Shown: positions 26,391 to 39,078, counted from the stretch's first letter. The stretch is DNA of 64,000 nt from Selaginella tamariscina (GCA_003024785.1 PUQB01000197.1:125001-189000); one strand, 5' to 3'. Notes: generated by a model not told the origin, from the letters alone. Numbers and translations are program-made.

Positions 26391-26887
26391 TAGGATTATA
26401 CACTTAATCCGTGCGGTTTAGATGCTAATTAACTTAATTGTTTGTAACCTTAACCCGTAAATATATGATTATACATGCATGTGTCTCTGTGTGTATATAT
26501 GATGTATATATATACACACTGAAAATAGTGTCGTCCAATAGGAAAGGATGCCACGTGTTGAAATCTGAGAAGTTCGTGACGAGGGGTAGAGTTCGAATCC
26601 GTTTGACGGCGACTCTGTGCTTCGTTCTTTCCAATTCGAAGTTGTGGTGCGCGTCTTGCAGCGATGAGGAGCAGGAGTTCTTGGAGGAGGAACCGTCTGG
26701 CGGGATGATCTTAGGGACGGTTCTTTCTTGGCGGCGCCCGATTAGGGCTTGAGAATCTGAGCTTATTCTTTTCCGGTTTCTTCTGGCAAACCGAAGACCA
26801 TCCGCATTCAGGTATCCGAGGCAGCCAGGCGCTTGTCCGAGTTAAAAAATCTCTCTTTTTCTTCAATTCCGGACGGCGCTTATCAAA
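26391..26887. other. Spacer between DUF569 and WAP genes
   Basis: About 500 bp, GC-richer in its second half (26570-26887) than most of the window. It should hold the promoter and 5' UTR of the coiled-coil gene that follows. No strong coding signal. Confidence 0.4.
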
Positions 26888-29799
26888 ATGCCATCCGCAT
26901 TTAAATCGCCGCTTCGGAACGAGATCAGCGCCTTACAGAAGAGAATGGAACAGCAATCGGCGAAAAGCAGGCAGCTTTTAGCTACGACGAGGATGTTTTT
27001 GCTCGATTGAAGGTAGCGCAGGACTCGCTGATCGAAGATTTGGAGTGCAAGATCGTAGTTTCCAGCGTTGTAGGGCAAGCCGTGCTCAGAGGCGTTGTTA
27101 AGGCGCTGTCCGAGGAGTCGCAGGAGCGGCACTCTGAAAAAGATGCGGAAATCGATCGCTTGCATACGCTGGTAAGTGAAAACGCTTCAAGATTGATCGT
27201 CTCCAGCGGGTGGTGGCGGAGAATGCCCGGCAGCTTTAACACTATCGCGTCCGAGTCCTTCGAGAGGTTGAAGCAGAGTGAGCTTTGTATGCTGGAGAGA
27301 AGGAAAGAGAGCTTGCTAAGATGGCCGAGAACTTGGTGGATTTGACGTTCCGGCTTCAGGCCGAGAGTCTGAACAATGTGGGTTTGAGAAAAAGATCAAG
27401 GAAGTCGAGGCTAAGATTCTGCAAAGCAGAAGCGGCTGTCCGACATACGGAGGAAATGAGAATATTCGGCGTGAGCAGAGCTCCGAGATCGAGATGCTCA
27501 AAAGGGAGATACGGCTCAAGGATGTTCGTCACAGGGAGCAGGTTGAAGACTTAGTGCAGAGAATGAAACCCAAGTAGCGGAACTCATTGAAGCACAAAGG
27601 GAGAGTATGCAGGCTATGAGACACTCCGGTTTGCTCTAGAGAAAAATGCTACATGAACAGGAGATAGACGTTCTGGTATCTGTCTATCGTGGGAAGATGG
27701 AGGAGCTTAAGGGCTTGCTCGTCCATCAAGTTGAGTATTCTGAGGACGTTGGTCATCATGTCAAGGATGTTGAGTTTGAGGATGGTTTTCCTAAAGATGA
27801 AGACTGCGTGGTATTGAAAACCAGAATGGTGGTGGTAAAGTTGGTGATGTTAATAATGTAATGTGGGAGCAGGAGATGGCGTATAAGACGGAAATCGACC
27901 TACTGTCGACTTACTACGACTGCTCGCTCGAGTCTCTTCAGCAAGTGTTACGTGAAGAGAAGATAAAATGCATCACGAACACAAGAAGTCCAGTAGTAGA
28001 CGACATAGTGGGTTCGGAGTTGCTGGAGCTCGAAGTTGGAGTATTATTCGACTGTTTGGTTGGTTTCTTTGAGGACGTTAAGCAAGCACTGCACTGTCTC
28101 GATCTGGAAAGAGAACAGATGGTCCAATTCAGTAACTTGTTCTCGAAAGGCCCGTTGGAATTACGTAAGACAGCCAGCTATCGCTCAAGAGGGAAGCATT
28201 CTGCAGTGAGCGTTCAAGAGAGGCTGTTAGAGCAGCACCATCAGCACCAGGTAAGCGGTTTGAGTAGAAAACTCGTGCCATTTGTTAACTATGCGTGTAT
28301 GTGTTGTGTGTTATGTTTTACTATTATGTAAAATCAGGTGGAGATGGATGTTTTGCTCGAGTTCTTTCTGGGGAAGCTTAACGAGCTCTACAATATCGTG
28401 ATAGAAAGATCGGGTACAGGAACCCAACATGAAGATGTGAAGCTGGCTGAACTTGAGAGGGAGAATGCGAGTTTGAGAAGGGAATTAGAGCAGGTTTTAG
28501 TGGAGAAAACAGAGGAAATGTTCAGGTTGAAGCGGGATTACTTCAAGGAGCTCGATAAGCTTAAGCTCGAAGGCGGTCAGTATGAATTCGGGATTTTGAA
28601 GAGGCAGTTTGCGGATAGTAGGCAGAAGCTGGACAGGATTCTAAAGCACGGTGATGGGCAGCGAAGTGACTCGGACAGTTCTTCATCGAGCGAGCCGGAT
28701 GCAAATCATTTGGGACGATTTACCGAGGACTTCCCGTCACTGGTTTCTGAGCTGCAGTATGACATAGAGCAGCTAATACTTGACACGGGGATGGCTAAAC
28801 CGGAGGATAGTGGAAATAAGTCACGTTCCGATTTGCTGCAGGATTTTGAGGCTCTCAATACGGAGTACGAGTCTGCTTTGAAGTCTCTTGAGGATGAGAA
28901 ACGGCAGAACCTGGCTCTCACTGTAGAACTACAGGTACTTCCAGTGTGTGTGTGTGTGTAAGCAGAATATTTCGGTGATTGTTTTAAGGTATTGATATAT
29001 TGATTCATAATAATAAAATCGATCATAAGATAAAGTACTCCATATGCTAGGAGCTTGAGCACAACATAAACCTTTCGAATGGGGAGCTGGAGAGGCTACT
29101 TCGCTTATTGGAAATGGAGAAACAAGCAAGGCTGCAGAAAGAATGTGAATTACAGAACGTTAAGCAAGACGTGAATTTGATAAGAAGGCAGTTGGAAATC
29201 TTCCAGGGACAGTTGGAAGCAGAAAGGTGCTCCGTGTTCCTCTGTGTGTGTGTATGTAACATATATTATAGAGATATTAGTAATATACAAGTCGATATAT
29301 TGTTAATGGTAATCCCTGTAACATAATCCTAAAATATTTATTTGTGATGTATAGGTTGCAGAAGAAACGAATGGAGGGTGACATGAAGAATCTGCAAAGT
29401 CAGGTGGAGCTCTCGAATCATCGAATAGAGGCTTTACAGAAGGAGCTGCACGACGTAATCCGGGTTTGCTCGCTATGCTTATGCCACACACACACACTAT
29501 AAATGTATGCATTTATATCAATGATATATATTATATATACGTATAGGTGAAGAACGCTATCTCTGAAGATTATAAGAAGGCTGGATGTATTCTACGTCAA
29601 GTCATTGCTGATGTCGGCAAGGAAGTGAAGAAAGCTGTGGAGAAACAGTCTGCTGCCATGTCAGACGTTTCAATGCAAGTGAGACATTTACTAGATGAGA
29701 AGGATGCAAGGTATTATTATGGTTATTACTATCCCTAATTCATTATGTTTCACTCTCACACACATAATACATAGGCTTTGAATGCACTGCTTTAATACC

Positions 29800-29838
<39 letters not shown>

Positions 29839-30590
29839 ATACTTATAGTAACTTAGTATTGTTATTGTGTTTTATACACCATGGGAATACAGTTATATTT
29901 TCTATATAGCGCTGATTTTTTATATGTTTGCAGAATGATTAAGATGAATAAACGCATGAAATGTCTTTGCACGTGTGCCAAACGGCAGCTGAGTACTTAC
30001 CACACGAATCTAGCGATGGCTGAAGAAAGGTAAATAGTACTGTGTGTGTGTGTATCTGTGCGTGCGTGTGCACGTGCGCATATGTCACATTTATGTGTAG
30101 GTGGACATGCTTGGAGATGAAAATGATTATCTTGTTAACTTGCTGGAGAGGGTGTATCTAGCTCTGGCTCCTGTACTCCAAGATTACCCTGGGGTAAGAT
30201 TTTGTTCTTATTATTATCAGTGAGAATCAATAAATGCAATTCATTTTTACCATGAAGATGAAAATACTAAATAATTTCATAACATGAGTTGATATTTCAC
30301 AGATTGTAGTAGATATTTATTCTCAACAAATTGTATAATTTAATCTCTCTCTGTCTCTCTGTCTCCCTCTCTCTCTCTCTGTCTGTTTGGTAACTGTGAT
30401 ACTAGTTATAAGAGAACAGAACATACGAGAATACATGCGTAGGTATTTGCAATGCAAACCCAAGACACATCCACTGAGAGTCTCGTGTAATGATTATAGT
30501 TGCTGATGGTTTTTTATTTTTTTGCAGATAGCAGAACTAATGAAGCTTATAAGGGGGGAACTTGTTTCGCGAATAGAACAGCCAGTGTAG
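26888..30590 (+). CDS. WPP domain-associated protein (WAP)-like coiled-coil gene
   Basis: WAP proteins are long plant coiled coils that bind WPP-domain proteins at the nuclear envelope/Golgi (family knowledge). ATG at 26888 starts MPSAFKSPLRNE. One base out of frame comes YDEDVFARLKVAQDSLIEDL, then IVVSSVVGQAVLRGVVKAL, matching the WAP N-terminal block. The middle is coiled coil with DLLSTYYDCSLESLQQVL and ELERENASLRRELEQVL. The C-terminus has MLGDENDYLVNLLERVYLAL and APVLQDYPG, then IAELMKLIRGEL, the conserved WAP tail, stop at 30588-30590. Exons from 28338: 28338-28934, 29051-29226, 29355-29454, 29547-29710, 29934-30029, 30101-30193, 30538-30590. Several one-base frame changes and a stop occur at 27160-27640, and one near 30030/30101. 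It may therefore be a decaying gene or be affected by assembly errors. It is followed 150 bp later by a ciliary gene. Confidence 0.8.
29802..29833. repeat. (GT)n microsatellite in WAP intron
   Basis: About 16 uninterrupted GT units. Shorter GT/TG runs also occur in most introns of the WAP and ODA genes. Confidence 0.95.
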
Positions 30591-30738
30591 TGATTTGACG
30601 GAATATGCCTTTGTTAGTTGACAATCTGACGTGGAAAGTAAAGCCCCTTGGCGTCTCCGTGGAAAAAGGTACTCTTTGTCTGAATTTTTGCATTCGCACC
30701 CGGATTGATCCGAACATTGTCAGTTTGAAGAAAGAAAA

Positions 30739-33700
30739 ATGGCGGCAGAAGATGAAGAAGAAACTCCAGAACCGGAGCCTGAAAAACACTCTGTTTATGA
30801 TCCAGTAGAGGGTCCCAACCAGCAACATGTAAGATTGATAAGCTTATTTGTTTATTTACGTACACGCATATGTTCCGTTTAGAATGAGCTTATTATAGGC
30901 GTAGCTCACTACTTGTAGTTTCCCTTACCTATGAAGTAAGGAGATTTACTTTTTTGTTGCATGTCGATGTATGCTTTTAACTTCCTGTGTTTGTTGTGGA
31001 TGGATGCAGCTCAAAGATGTACACAAAACATTCAGAGTGATAGAAAGGAGCAGGCAACAGTATCACAATGAAAGCGAGAACATTATGCGGAAGCAAGAGG
31101 CCATGCTTGCCAATCTTACAACTGAGAACCAGGGACTTCGTGAGAGAGTTGAAACTTACATGATTCCGGTAATGTGTCATCTATCTGCATGTTATGCACA
31201 CATACATTTGTACAGTCATTAGGGTATACATAGACGAACAGATATGTTGTCGATGTACATGTTCGAGTATATGCATATGTATGCATGTAGTTAGTAAACA
31301 ATCAGGATTACATCTCAAATTATTAGAAAATTTAGAAACTGTACACCTTAATGTACAATTACGTGTAGGTATCTAGTATATATATACTGTAGGCAGACAT
31401 CAAGTTTTACGTAGTTGATAAAGGATTCGCTACGTACTATATGTTATTGTGTGTGACACTGCTATTTTTTGCAGGATGTTAATGAGCAGGCAAGTGTGTT
31501 GCAAGCCGAGGCAAACAAGTTTAGTGAGATGCTTCTTGCGGAAGCAAAAAGGCTTGAACGTCTAGAGGTATCTGTACGGGAAGCGTATTCCGGGTTGCAA
31601 GAAGCAAAGTTCAATATGGGGGGCATATTCGCTGCTAGAGAGAAGTACAAGCACGCTGTTATAAGATGCGCAATCACAGAAAACCGCTTACACAAGGTAA
31701 TAATATTTTTATGTAAATTATCATATCAAATGCATATGTATGCAAGATATGTCTTCGACAATTTAATTTGTTTTTATCTGTGTGTCTGTGTATATATAGA
31801 CACATTTTCGTTTTGTTTGTGTGCATATCGATACACGTACATATACATATACATATGTATATGTTGTCTGTACGAACACACCTTTTGAGTAATTTCAAAT
31901 ATACATTTATTATGCACACACACTTCGGAAGTATGCCTCTACTTGTATATTATGTTTATAAACAAAGAAATCCTGAAAGCAATAGGTAGGAACACGAGCA
32001 CAACTGTACGTCCATGCTTGAAATGATTGACCGGGCGTAATTATTTAAAATTTGTGTTGATTGTTTATTACGTTTACAGGCTGTTGTTGACTTGAACACA
32101 GTGAAGAAGCAAAACAAAGTTATGCAAAAGAAGATGGAAGAGCTCGAAGAGGAGAGGAAGTTTTATGACGATGTGAAGAAGAACATGGAGAGCGAGGTCG
32201 TTGCTGTAGAGAAGGCCATTGAGGAGTGCATAAGGAGAGCAACAAATTTTACGAGGAGAGGAATGACTTTGAAGAGCGAATCACAGGTGTTTGTGTGTGT
32301 GTCCGTGCGTGCCTGTACACACAGATATCAATACTATTGAAGCTGTTAGGTTTCTATACGTAATATTGTTGTCTTTATACATCGTTCTATCCTGTTATGT
32401 ATGTAGTAATATATCTGATTGAAAATATAGAACTATCAACGTAATAAATAGAAATTTCAGTGCTCTTCCATTTTTAGTATGTGCTAATGTACACCAGATA
32501 TTCACGAGATTGCTACGGATATACGGGCTTATACTTTGTGGCGAGAGACCGAAGGATGGGCTATTATGGATCCTGAACCTCTGGCAAAAGTTTGAATCCG
32601 GCTGATAACTTCGTAAGTTGTGTGTGTGTGGGTGTGTGAGAGAGAGAGAGAGAGTCCACGAGTGTAATTCTGAAATATTTCCAATGGTAGGGCAGCTAAC
32701 AGAAAAAAAGGGGAAAGCCACCAAAGGACTGTAGCCAGGAGCAACGGATATGGATTGAACTTAAAGCACTTGCACATATCATGGACATATTCGAAATTGA
32801 CGATTGGAACGAGGTTGTAAATTGTGTCAGAAAGGCCCAGCAGCACAATAGTGCTTTGTTTGATCAAATCAACCAAATGTTTCAGGTCTGTACACGTGTG
32901 TGTATGTGTGTGTGCATGTATATGTATACGCTGAAACGTGCGTACCTACAGATAAGGTCGATATACGGACATAATTTGTCATACCTGTATGCTTTCATCT
33001 ATATGTATATTCGTATACGTATGTAAACATATGCATGAGTACGTACATATATACACGATAGATGTTACTTGTCTGTGCTTGATGTATGAGTGTTATGTAC
33101 TTGTCCCCTTTCTTGATGTGTTCTCTATTGAATGTGTAGACGATAAGCGAGGTGGATGGGAAGCTTGAGCAGCAAGTGAGGATTAATGTCAATCAGACAT
33201 CTAAAACCGCTCTGATCAACAGGAAAGTTGAGATGGAGTCTACGCTAGAAAGCATCTTGAATTTGCTCAAGGAGCTCAACCTTGACGATGATGAGCTCCT
33301 GCCATTATCCGAGAGATGAGAAAGCAAGTTGGTGCCGTCTTCAAAGAAGCTGGTATGTTGTACTTTCTCATGTCATCTCCCTTTTCAGACACACACAAAG
33401 CTTTATGTAATCATATACTATTTGTGAAAAGGTGAATATTGTTATCTGTACCTTTAAGTACTTGTTTATATGTGAAACCACGCACGTACACATGTACATT
33501 TGTGTATATCATCGTTCATGAATACATTAATTCTATGTGTATACAGGCTTGTATAATCCGAGCTTGTTGAAGTTAGTATTTCATTTGTTGCATGTGCTTG
33601 TTTGTAAACGTGTGTGTGGTGTGTGTGTCTATATATATATATATAATATATATATATATATGGTTGGTAACCGTTGGATTAGAATCCCTGTAATGTGCAG

Positions 33701-34059
33701 AGCTTCTAGATAATATAAAAGCGATTATAAAAGCGAGACCAACTGATGTTATATATATATATATATATATATACGAGACACATTTAGACACAGGTGATAT
33801 GCTATATACAACTAAGAAACACACGCGCGCATATATATATATATATAAACTGATTTTACATCTGCATATATATAGACACAGTAACGTATTTGACTATACA
33901 GGATGCAATGTGGGGGATGACGAGGTTGATTATAACCAGGAAAACGTAGCCGTCGTCCGATACACATCGGGGAAGTCTCAACCGTTACAAGTCGCTATTG
34001 TCGAGTTCTTCCAAACTATCGAGCATTTCATCGATCAGTTATCAGGAACCCTACGCTGA
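30739..34059 (+). CDS. Outer dynein arm docking complex subunit, ODA1/CCDC114 (ODAD1) type
   Basis: In cilia this coiled-coil protein helps dock outer dynein arms to doublet microtubules. ATG 30739 follows AAGAAAGAAAA and opens an acidic tail (MAAEDEEETPEPEPE). Conserved blocks in order: YHNESENIMRKQEAMLANL, then FNMGGIFAAREKYKHAVI, AITENRLHKAVVDLN, KFYDDVKKNMESEV, then (one base out of frame) ESNKFYEERNDFEERI, and NSALFDQINQMFQ. The last exon encodes CNVGDDEVDYNQENV. Exons: 30739-30828, 31010-31168, 31475-31696, 32080-32286, about 32498-32609, 32703-32885, 33140-33352, 33902-34059, all with usable GT-AG sites. Single-base frame changes occur near 32228 and 33290, plus an in-frame stop near 32592. 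At roughly 410-450 residues it is shorter than green-algal ODA1. The gene implies a plant with flagellated sperm. Confidence 0.8.
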
Positions 34060-34066
34060 GCAGGGA

Positions 34067-34125
34067 TATATATATATAATATATATATTATATATATATA
34101 TATAATATATATAATATATATATGG
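34067..34125. repeat. AT dinucleotide palindrome
   Basis: Near-continuous (AT)n just after the ODA gene stop, able to fold into hairpins. Similar (AT)n runs lie at 33632-33661 and 33751-33772. Confidence 0.9.
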
Positions 34126-34343
34126 AGAATATACTATCGGGTAAGTATTTTTCTAAATTGTATTTTTTTTTTTTAATTTGAAGCGTTCAGTGTAGTTCAA
34201 TGTAGTCCCGTATAACTATACAGAAACGTTTATATTTTGATAAAGTTGATCAAGATGTGCATCTCATGTATGATACACACATATGATCATGTGTGTGTGT
34301 ATGTATATGTCCAGCTGGATTGTATCACTGTTGGAGTAGACAA

Positions 34344-34438
34344 CGTGTTCTAAGCTTGATCAAGGTACCGTGTTCGCCATCTTCTACTGGTTGCCACTCA
34401 CATAGATCATCTGCTTTGGTTGGATTCGTCTGAACTAC
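34344..34438 (-). pseudogene. Truncated inverted copy of DUF569 exon 2
   Basis: On the minus strand this matches 26159-26252 almost base for base, encoding the WQPVEDGEHG region. The match continues upstream through the acceptor and the GT-rich intron end to about 34500. It then jumps to sequence matching 24920, so about 1.2 kb with the promoter and exon 1 is deleted in this copy. It cannot encode a protein. Confidence 0.92.
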
Positions 34439-34504
34439 CTGTAACCACGTACAAAACATGTTACAGTGTGTGATGTGTGTGTGTGTGTAAGAGTTCATGT
34501 ATTG

Positions 34505-34990
34505 AGTAATCTTGTAATGTTAATGTTTATTAAAGGAAATTAATATAGTCCTGAAAGGTGTGTTAATTTTATTTTCTAATTTGTGTGCTATTATTAAATG
34601 TACTAATTATAACTATTGTTATTTAGTTTGAGATATTATACTTGGCATATCAATTTAATATATAAATATAAGAAATTATATTATAAATACAATTGAAAGT
34701 CTTCTTACCAGGAAAATTCTCATTATTTTTTTTTAAAGGAAGGAAAAATTTATATATAATGAATTATTACATATAGAATATTATTTTTATTAAATATATA
34801 CATATGAATTAAAATGTAAAGCTACCTTATAATTTTTTAAGTGCAATAATTAAATTAATCTTTATATATATAATATATTATAAATTTAATTTTGCAAATC
34901 AAGCGCTTGCACATGTGAAGACTCATTGAATAAAATAATTTATCTTTAACATATTATATATTAATATTAATAAAGTAATTAATTCTTAAC
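34505..34990 (-). repeat. Inverted repeat unit B, copy 2
   Basis: Reverse complement of 24362-24920 with scattered differences. It is joined directly to the DUF569 fragment at 34344-34500. Confidence 0.82.
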
Positions 34991-35619
34991 TCAATTATTA
35001 GTATTTTAAAATTAATTCAGATTTATATATGACTAATTTTATATTTCTAATTTAATCAAGTATCTTAGAAATATCATTTAAAACATTGAAAAAAAAAACT
35101 AAAATATGTTAAATTAACAACAAAAATTTAGCAAATGACATTAAAAGTAAATTCTTGTGAAACTCTAATGTAATCTTTGTTTTAATTTAAAACAAGAGAA
35201 AATATATATTTATTACATTTTTTTGTAAATTCTTTCCATATATTTATGTTATTTCGATGTCACAATTTTTTAAAAACATTAAAAAAACTAAAAGTTTTCC
35301 AAATTAAAGAAAAAACAATTGAATTAGACAACATTTGTGTAGGAAATTTTAAATGTAATTAAGTTATCTTTATACATTAAAAAAAATGTAATTAATAAAG
35401 ATTATAAATTCTCTTTTGTACATATTAAAAAATAATATTACCTTATTATATATGTAGAATTATTTCAAATATTTACTATTTAATTTTTATGAGTTGTGCA
35501 TGATTATATATTTAAATAAATATTAATTTGATATTAAGAATATTCTTTATTAAAAACCTTTTAAAAGGTTTGTATTAACTTTTATTAACATGTGCTACTT
35601 ACATTTATTCTTAATTAAG

Positions 35620-36110
35620 ACTTTTAATCTTTGTCTTATGTATATAAACTCTATATTATGTAAACTCTATATAAATTATAATTTATTTGGAACAATAAGA
35701 AGAAACAAATTATATATATATATTCTATATATACTCACAATGATTATTTAGAGATTAATTTAATTTGGAACAACAAGACCTATTAATTTATTTTAAACAA
35801 ATTATCACATTTATAATGTTTTTTTAAAGATTATAAATAATAAATATTAGTTTTAGTGTTATAATACAATATATTGAATAGTATAACTTTATCACATTTT
35901 TATATCTAATTTATTTAATAAAAATTATTACCATTTTTATTTTAAATTTACATCGTATAAGCTAAACTTCTAAATTAAAAAATATATATTTTGTTCTCTT
36001 TCTCTTTCATTTAATTTAAATTTTCAGTTCTTTTTTTTTATTTTTTTTAATATATAATTTTTTAGCATAGTTCTTGTGATTTTTCTGGATTAATGTAATT
36101 ATTTTTTTTA
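35620..36110 (+). repeat. Direct repeat unit A, copy 2
   Basis: Same orientation as 23868-24370 and closely similar. The two units A and B are adjacent in copy 1 but are separated by about 600 bp and have opposite relative orientation in copy 2. Confidence 0.8.
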
Positions 36111-36920
36111 TTAATTAATTTTTTTTTTGATTAGTATGATTTTTCTCTATCAATGTGATTAATATTGTTATTATAAAATCACATTTTAATAACACTTAGG
36201 AATCACAAAATGTGCTTTAAATTTAAATGTATATTTAAAAATAATAAAACCTAACTTACAAAACTTATATATTTTTTGAAGTAGGATGAATGTGAATATT
36301 TATATTTTCCTTTTATATTTAAGAATTTGGTTATTAAAACGTTACAAATAATTTATTTTATTATATGATACATATTTGAGATTTATGTAATTTATTATTA
36401 TAAATTTTATTATGACAGACACACACACACACATATATATATAGATCACTCGTGCACTTTACATTTATCTTTACTTTTGATACTATATATTTAATTCAAA
36501 TGAAAAATTATTTTTAAAAATTTGTAAATGCTTAAAACTAGTGATGCAATGTTAAAATGTAACAAGACATTTATTTATTTATTTTATATATTTGAAAATG
36601 ACTTGTCCATTATTTTCTCAATTTTTATATTAATATCATATTTGTTATATATATTTAATTCTTTAGGCAGCATTTCATTTATGTTTTTGCTATTATTATA
36701 TTTGTCACGACTCGATACAGGGTATAGGATACGGAATATAAGATATGCCATTAGTTCTTGGAGTTGTGAGCATAAAAGTTCTGACTTAATTATTGTACAA
36801 TTAATTACTATCAACACCAATCTTTTTATGATCATTCTTGTCTTGTTTTTGTTTTACTCCTTGTTTCTTGTTATTATTTTGTTCCTAGTTCATGTATTGT
36901 TTTTAGTCCTTATCCTGTTC
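36111..36920. other. AT-rich DNA without recognisable features
   Basis: Low-complexity AT-rich sequence including an ACACAC/ATATAT run at 36418-36442. No supported gene. Confidence 0.5.
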
Positions 36921-37305
36921 CTAATTCTTAATTTTTGTCCTGATCTTGTCTTGTTCTTTATCCTGCTCCTGCTCTACTCCTGCTCCTGCTCCTACTCCTG
37001 CTCCTGAATCAAGCCTCTTTGCTTTTGAATCGTAACTTGATAATTTAATAATAATTGCTTTTATAACTCTCCAATTTCTAACTATTATTTTTTCTTGATT
37101 TATCTTTCTTGTTTTTCTCATTTTCCTTTATTTCACGGATCATATCAAATTTTGAACAATTTCATCGTGAGCATCAAATGTTGCTTCATGATCCGGCCAC
37201 TTTGCACTAAATAGCCACAGATTTGCAAGGTTCTACCAAAGCGGCACATGCATCTGCTGATGCATATTCCAAGGTAAGATTGTGTATGTCTAGCTTTGAT
37301 ACCAA
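36921..37305 (-). mobile_element. Internal 5' end of a leftward LTR retrotransposon with PBS
   Basis: 37293-37304 is, on the minus strand, TGGTATCAAAGC, close to the initiator-Met tRNA primer-binding site of plant LTR elements. It lies one base from the LTR boundary at 37306. A short minus-strand reading frame (36921-37121) with a GAGVGAGAGVEQEQ tail spans a CTCCTG-type hexamer repeat at 36958-37008. The rest of the element to the left is not recognisable. Confidence 0.65.
36958..37008. repeat. CTCCTG-type hexamer microsatellite
   Basis: Imperfect tandem CTCCTG/CTACTC units. Confidence 0.85.
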
Positions 37306-38006
37306 TGTTAGGACCTATGCCCTAATTACACAAACCTCCTTTTAAGAGCAAGGACTCTTCTTAGAGACCACAACCAACCACCTGACCACCCCCAAGCTCA
37401 CCTCTAGCTCCACACACTGCTCCACTAGCTTCACTAGCGTCATGAAGATCCTCAAAAGCTCCTTTGGTAAGTGGTTAGTCATGACAGTCGTGTCAATGCT
37501 GGTCAACTCAAGATCTTAACACAATACAGCGCAACATGAAAATCTGCAGCACTGGCTGTAGAGCTGGAACCTTGGAGGTGAGAGCTTTCTAGTTTGTTAG
37601 TCAAGGGAGCCCGTTCACATCTTGAGCCATCTCTTACAGAAGTTTGTAATCTGGAGCTGAATTCTGACACCAGTGAATTTGCACAGCAAATCTGAAATGT
37701 GACAGGCGATCAGATCTGTTAACCAAGTTGGGATCGGGGCTGGTAAGTTGACTGGCCACCAACATAGGAGAATTTCAAGGCCCGGGAAACAAGTTGAAGC
37801 CACTCTCTCCTAGTACCTCCACCATGTGTACCTGCTAAATGGTCTGTAAACCGCTCAAGCACTGGGGCTTGTCTTCACAATATCTTCAACGGAATCTTGA
37901 CGAATAGCAGCTCTCAACACTCTGATATGTGTGGAATAAATGTATAGATTTCTGGATTTTAACGCGAGGAAATGGCATTTCATAGGCTACTGTAACGCTC
38001 CTAACA
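37306..38006 (-). repeat. LTR (701 bp) of a leftward LTR retrotransposon
   Basis: Bounded by TGTTAGGA and TCCTAACA, an 8-bp inverted terminal repeat of TG...CA type, with a primer-binding site directly to its left. It is therefore the 5' LTR of an element transcribed leftward. The opposite LTR was not found in the window. Confidence 0.8.
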
Positions 38007-38206
38007 TACGTGTATAGACACGCACACAAGATCTGCCAACTCAAACCTCCCAACCAAAGAACACGTGGTGTTCTCCCCCGAGCAATACGCAGACTTGCAA
38101 TATCGTGTGCTTAACACACTAGTACAGTACTTTTCGCTAGTACCCAGCTCGTCCTAAGGACCGTGATCACCCTAAACACTCTTGTCCCTTTTTATATCAT
38201 AGGCCT
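38007..38206. other. 200-bp junction between two LTR elements
   Basis: Sequence of unknown origin between the leftward LTR and the start of homology to the LARD LTR. No coding signal. It replaces about 1 kb that the left LARD LTR should have. Confidence 0.45.
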
Positions 38207-39064
38207 ATAAGTGCAACACTCAGGGCATGACCAACGGGGTTGTGTCTCGAGCCTAAGGCTGAGGGGTTGGTGAACTTGACAAGCACATGTTCGTGTTCTA
38301 GGACTAGGGCCAAGCCTTAGGTACATGCCCAAGAGAGGTTATTTTGCTAAGTGTTAACATGGTTAAGGGTGTTCATTCTTAGGATGTGGGAGCATGTCTG
38401 AGGGTTTAACAACCTAAGCTCCTTAGCAAGGGTCTTCTTAGACATAGGCATGGTTCCCTCTGGGGAATAAGGGTTAGGGTTTTCCAACCTTAGCCTCTAA
38501 GGAATGCTTAGGGGATCACTCGTGCCCGCTGACTGCAGACACTCGTGTTTCTCTAGGTACTAACCCTAGAGCCAGGGTATGACTTGGCCACTTAGACCCT
38601 TAGGGGTTAGTTGTGGGTCAAGATACCCCTCATCGTCTTTTAGGGGTTGTACTTAATTGAGGGTGATCCTCAAGATGTAGGGTATGCTTTAACCCTATTG
38701 AGGGTATGTGTGGAACACACGTCTCCTTGATGGGGTTAAGGGCATGAGCATGTCTAGGTCTTCTAGTGCAGGACCCTAAGTCAACTAGGGTATCCCTCAA
38801 GGGTTTTGGGGTAGACACTCTAGGGAGACTTAGGCTAAACCCTAAGTCAACTAGGGTTATCCCTCAAGGGTTTGGGGGCAGACATTCTAGGGAGACTTAG
38901 GCTAAACCCTAAGTCTCTTGTCCACTTAGGCATTAGAGTCTAACCCTAGGGGTCGTTGGGGTTGTTCTGAAGACTTAGTGCTGCTCATATAGGTTATGAC
39001 ACCGGATGGCCGCCTAGTAACCACGTGTTGCCATGTGTTGGCCCTTCGGGTAAAAACTCTAACA
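38207..39064 (+). repeat. Left LTR of LARD, 5'-truncated
   Basis: Matches 43447-44325 of the right LTR nearly base for base, ending GTAAAAACTCTAACA. About 1000 bp of the LTR 5' part is missing. Differences from the right LTR are mostly one-base length changes. Confidence 0.85.
38770..38910 (+). repeat. Tandem ~70-bp duplication inside the LTR
   Basis: The unit running from CCCTAAGTCAACTAGGG through GGGAGACTTAGGCTAAA occurs twice in a row here and again twice in the right LTR (about 44033-44175). The duplication therefore predates insertion of the element. Confidence 0.88.
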
Positions 39065-39066
39065 TT

Positions 39067-39078
39067 TGGTAGCAGAGC
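39067..39078 (+). other. Primer-binding site of LARD
   Basis: TGGTAGCAGAGC, two bases after the left LTR end. It resembles the initiator-Met tRNA site TGGTATCAGAGC with one mismatch. Confidence 0.8.

Noticed and set aside
26570-26620. tRNA-like T-loop sequence GAGTTCGAATCC
   Set aside because: No acceptor, D-arm or anticodon arm of the right spacing can be drawn around it.
33632-34125. (AT)n palindromes as a replication origin
   Set aside because: Simple AT repeats are common in introns throughout this window and nothing specific supports an origin.
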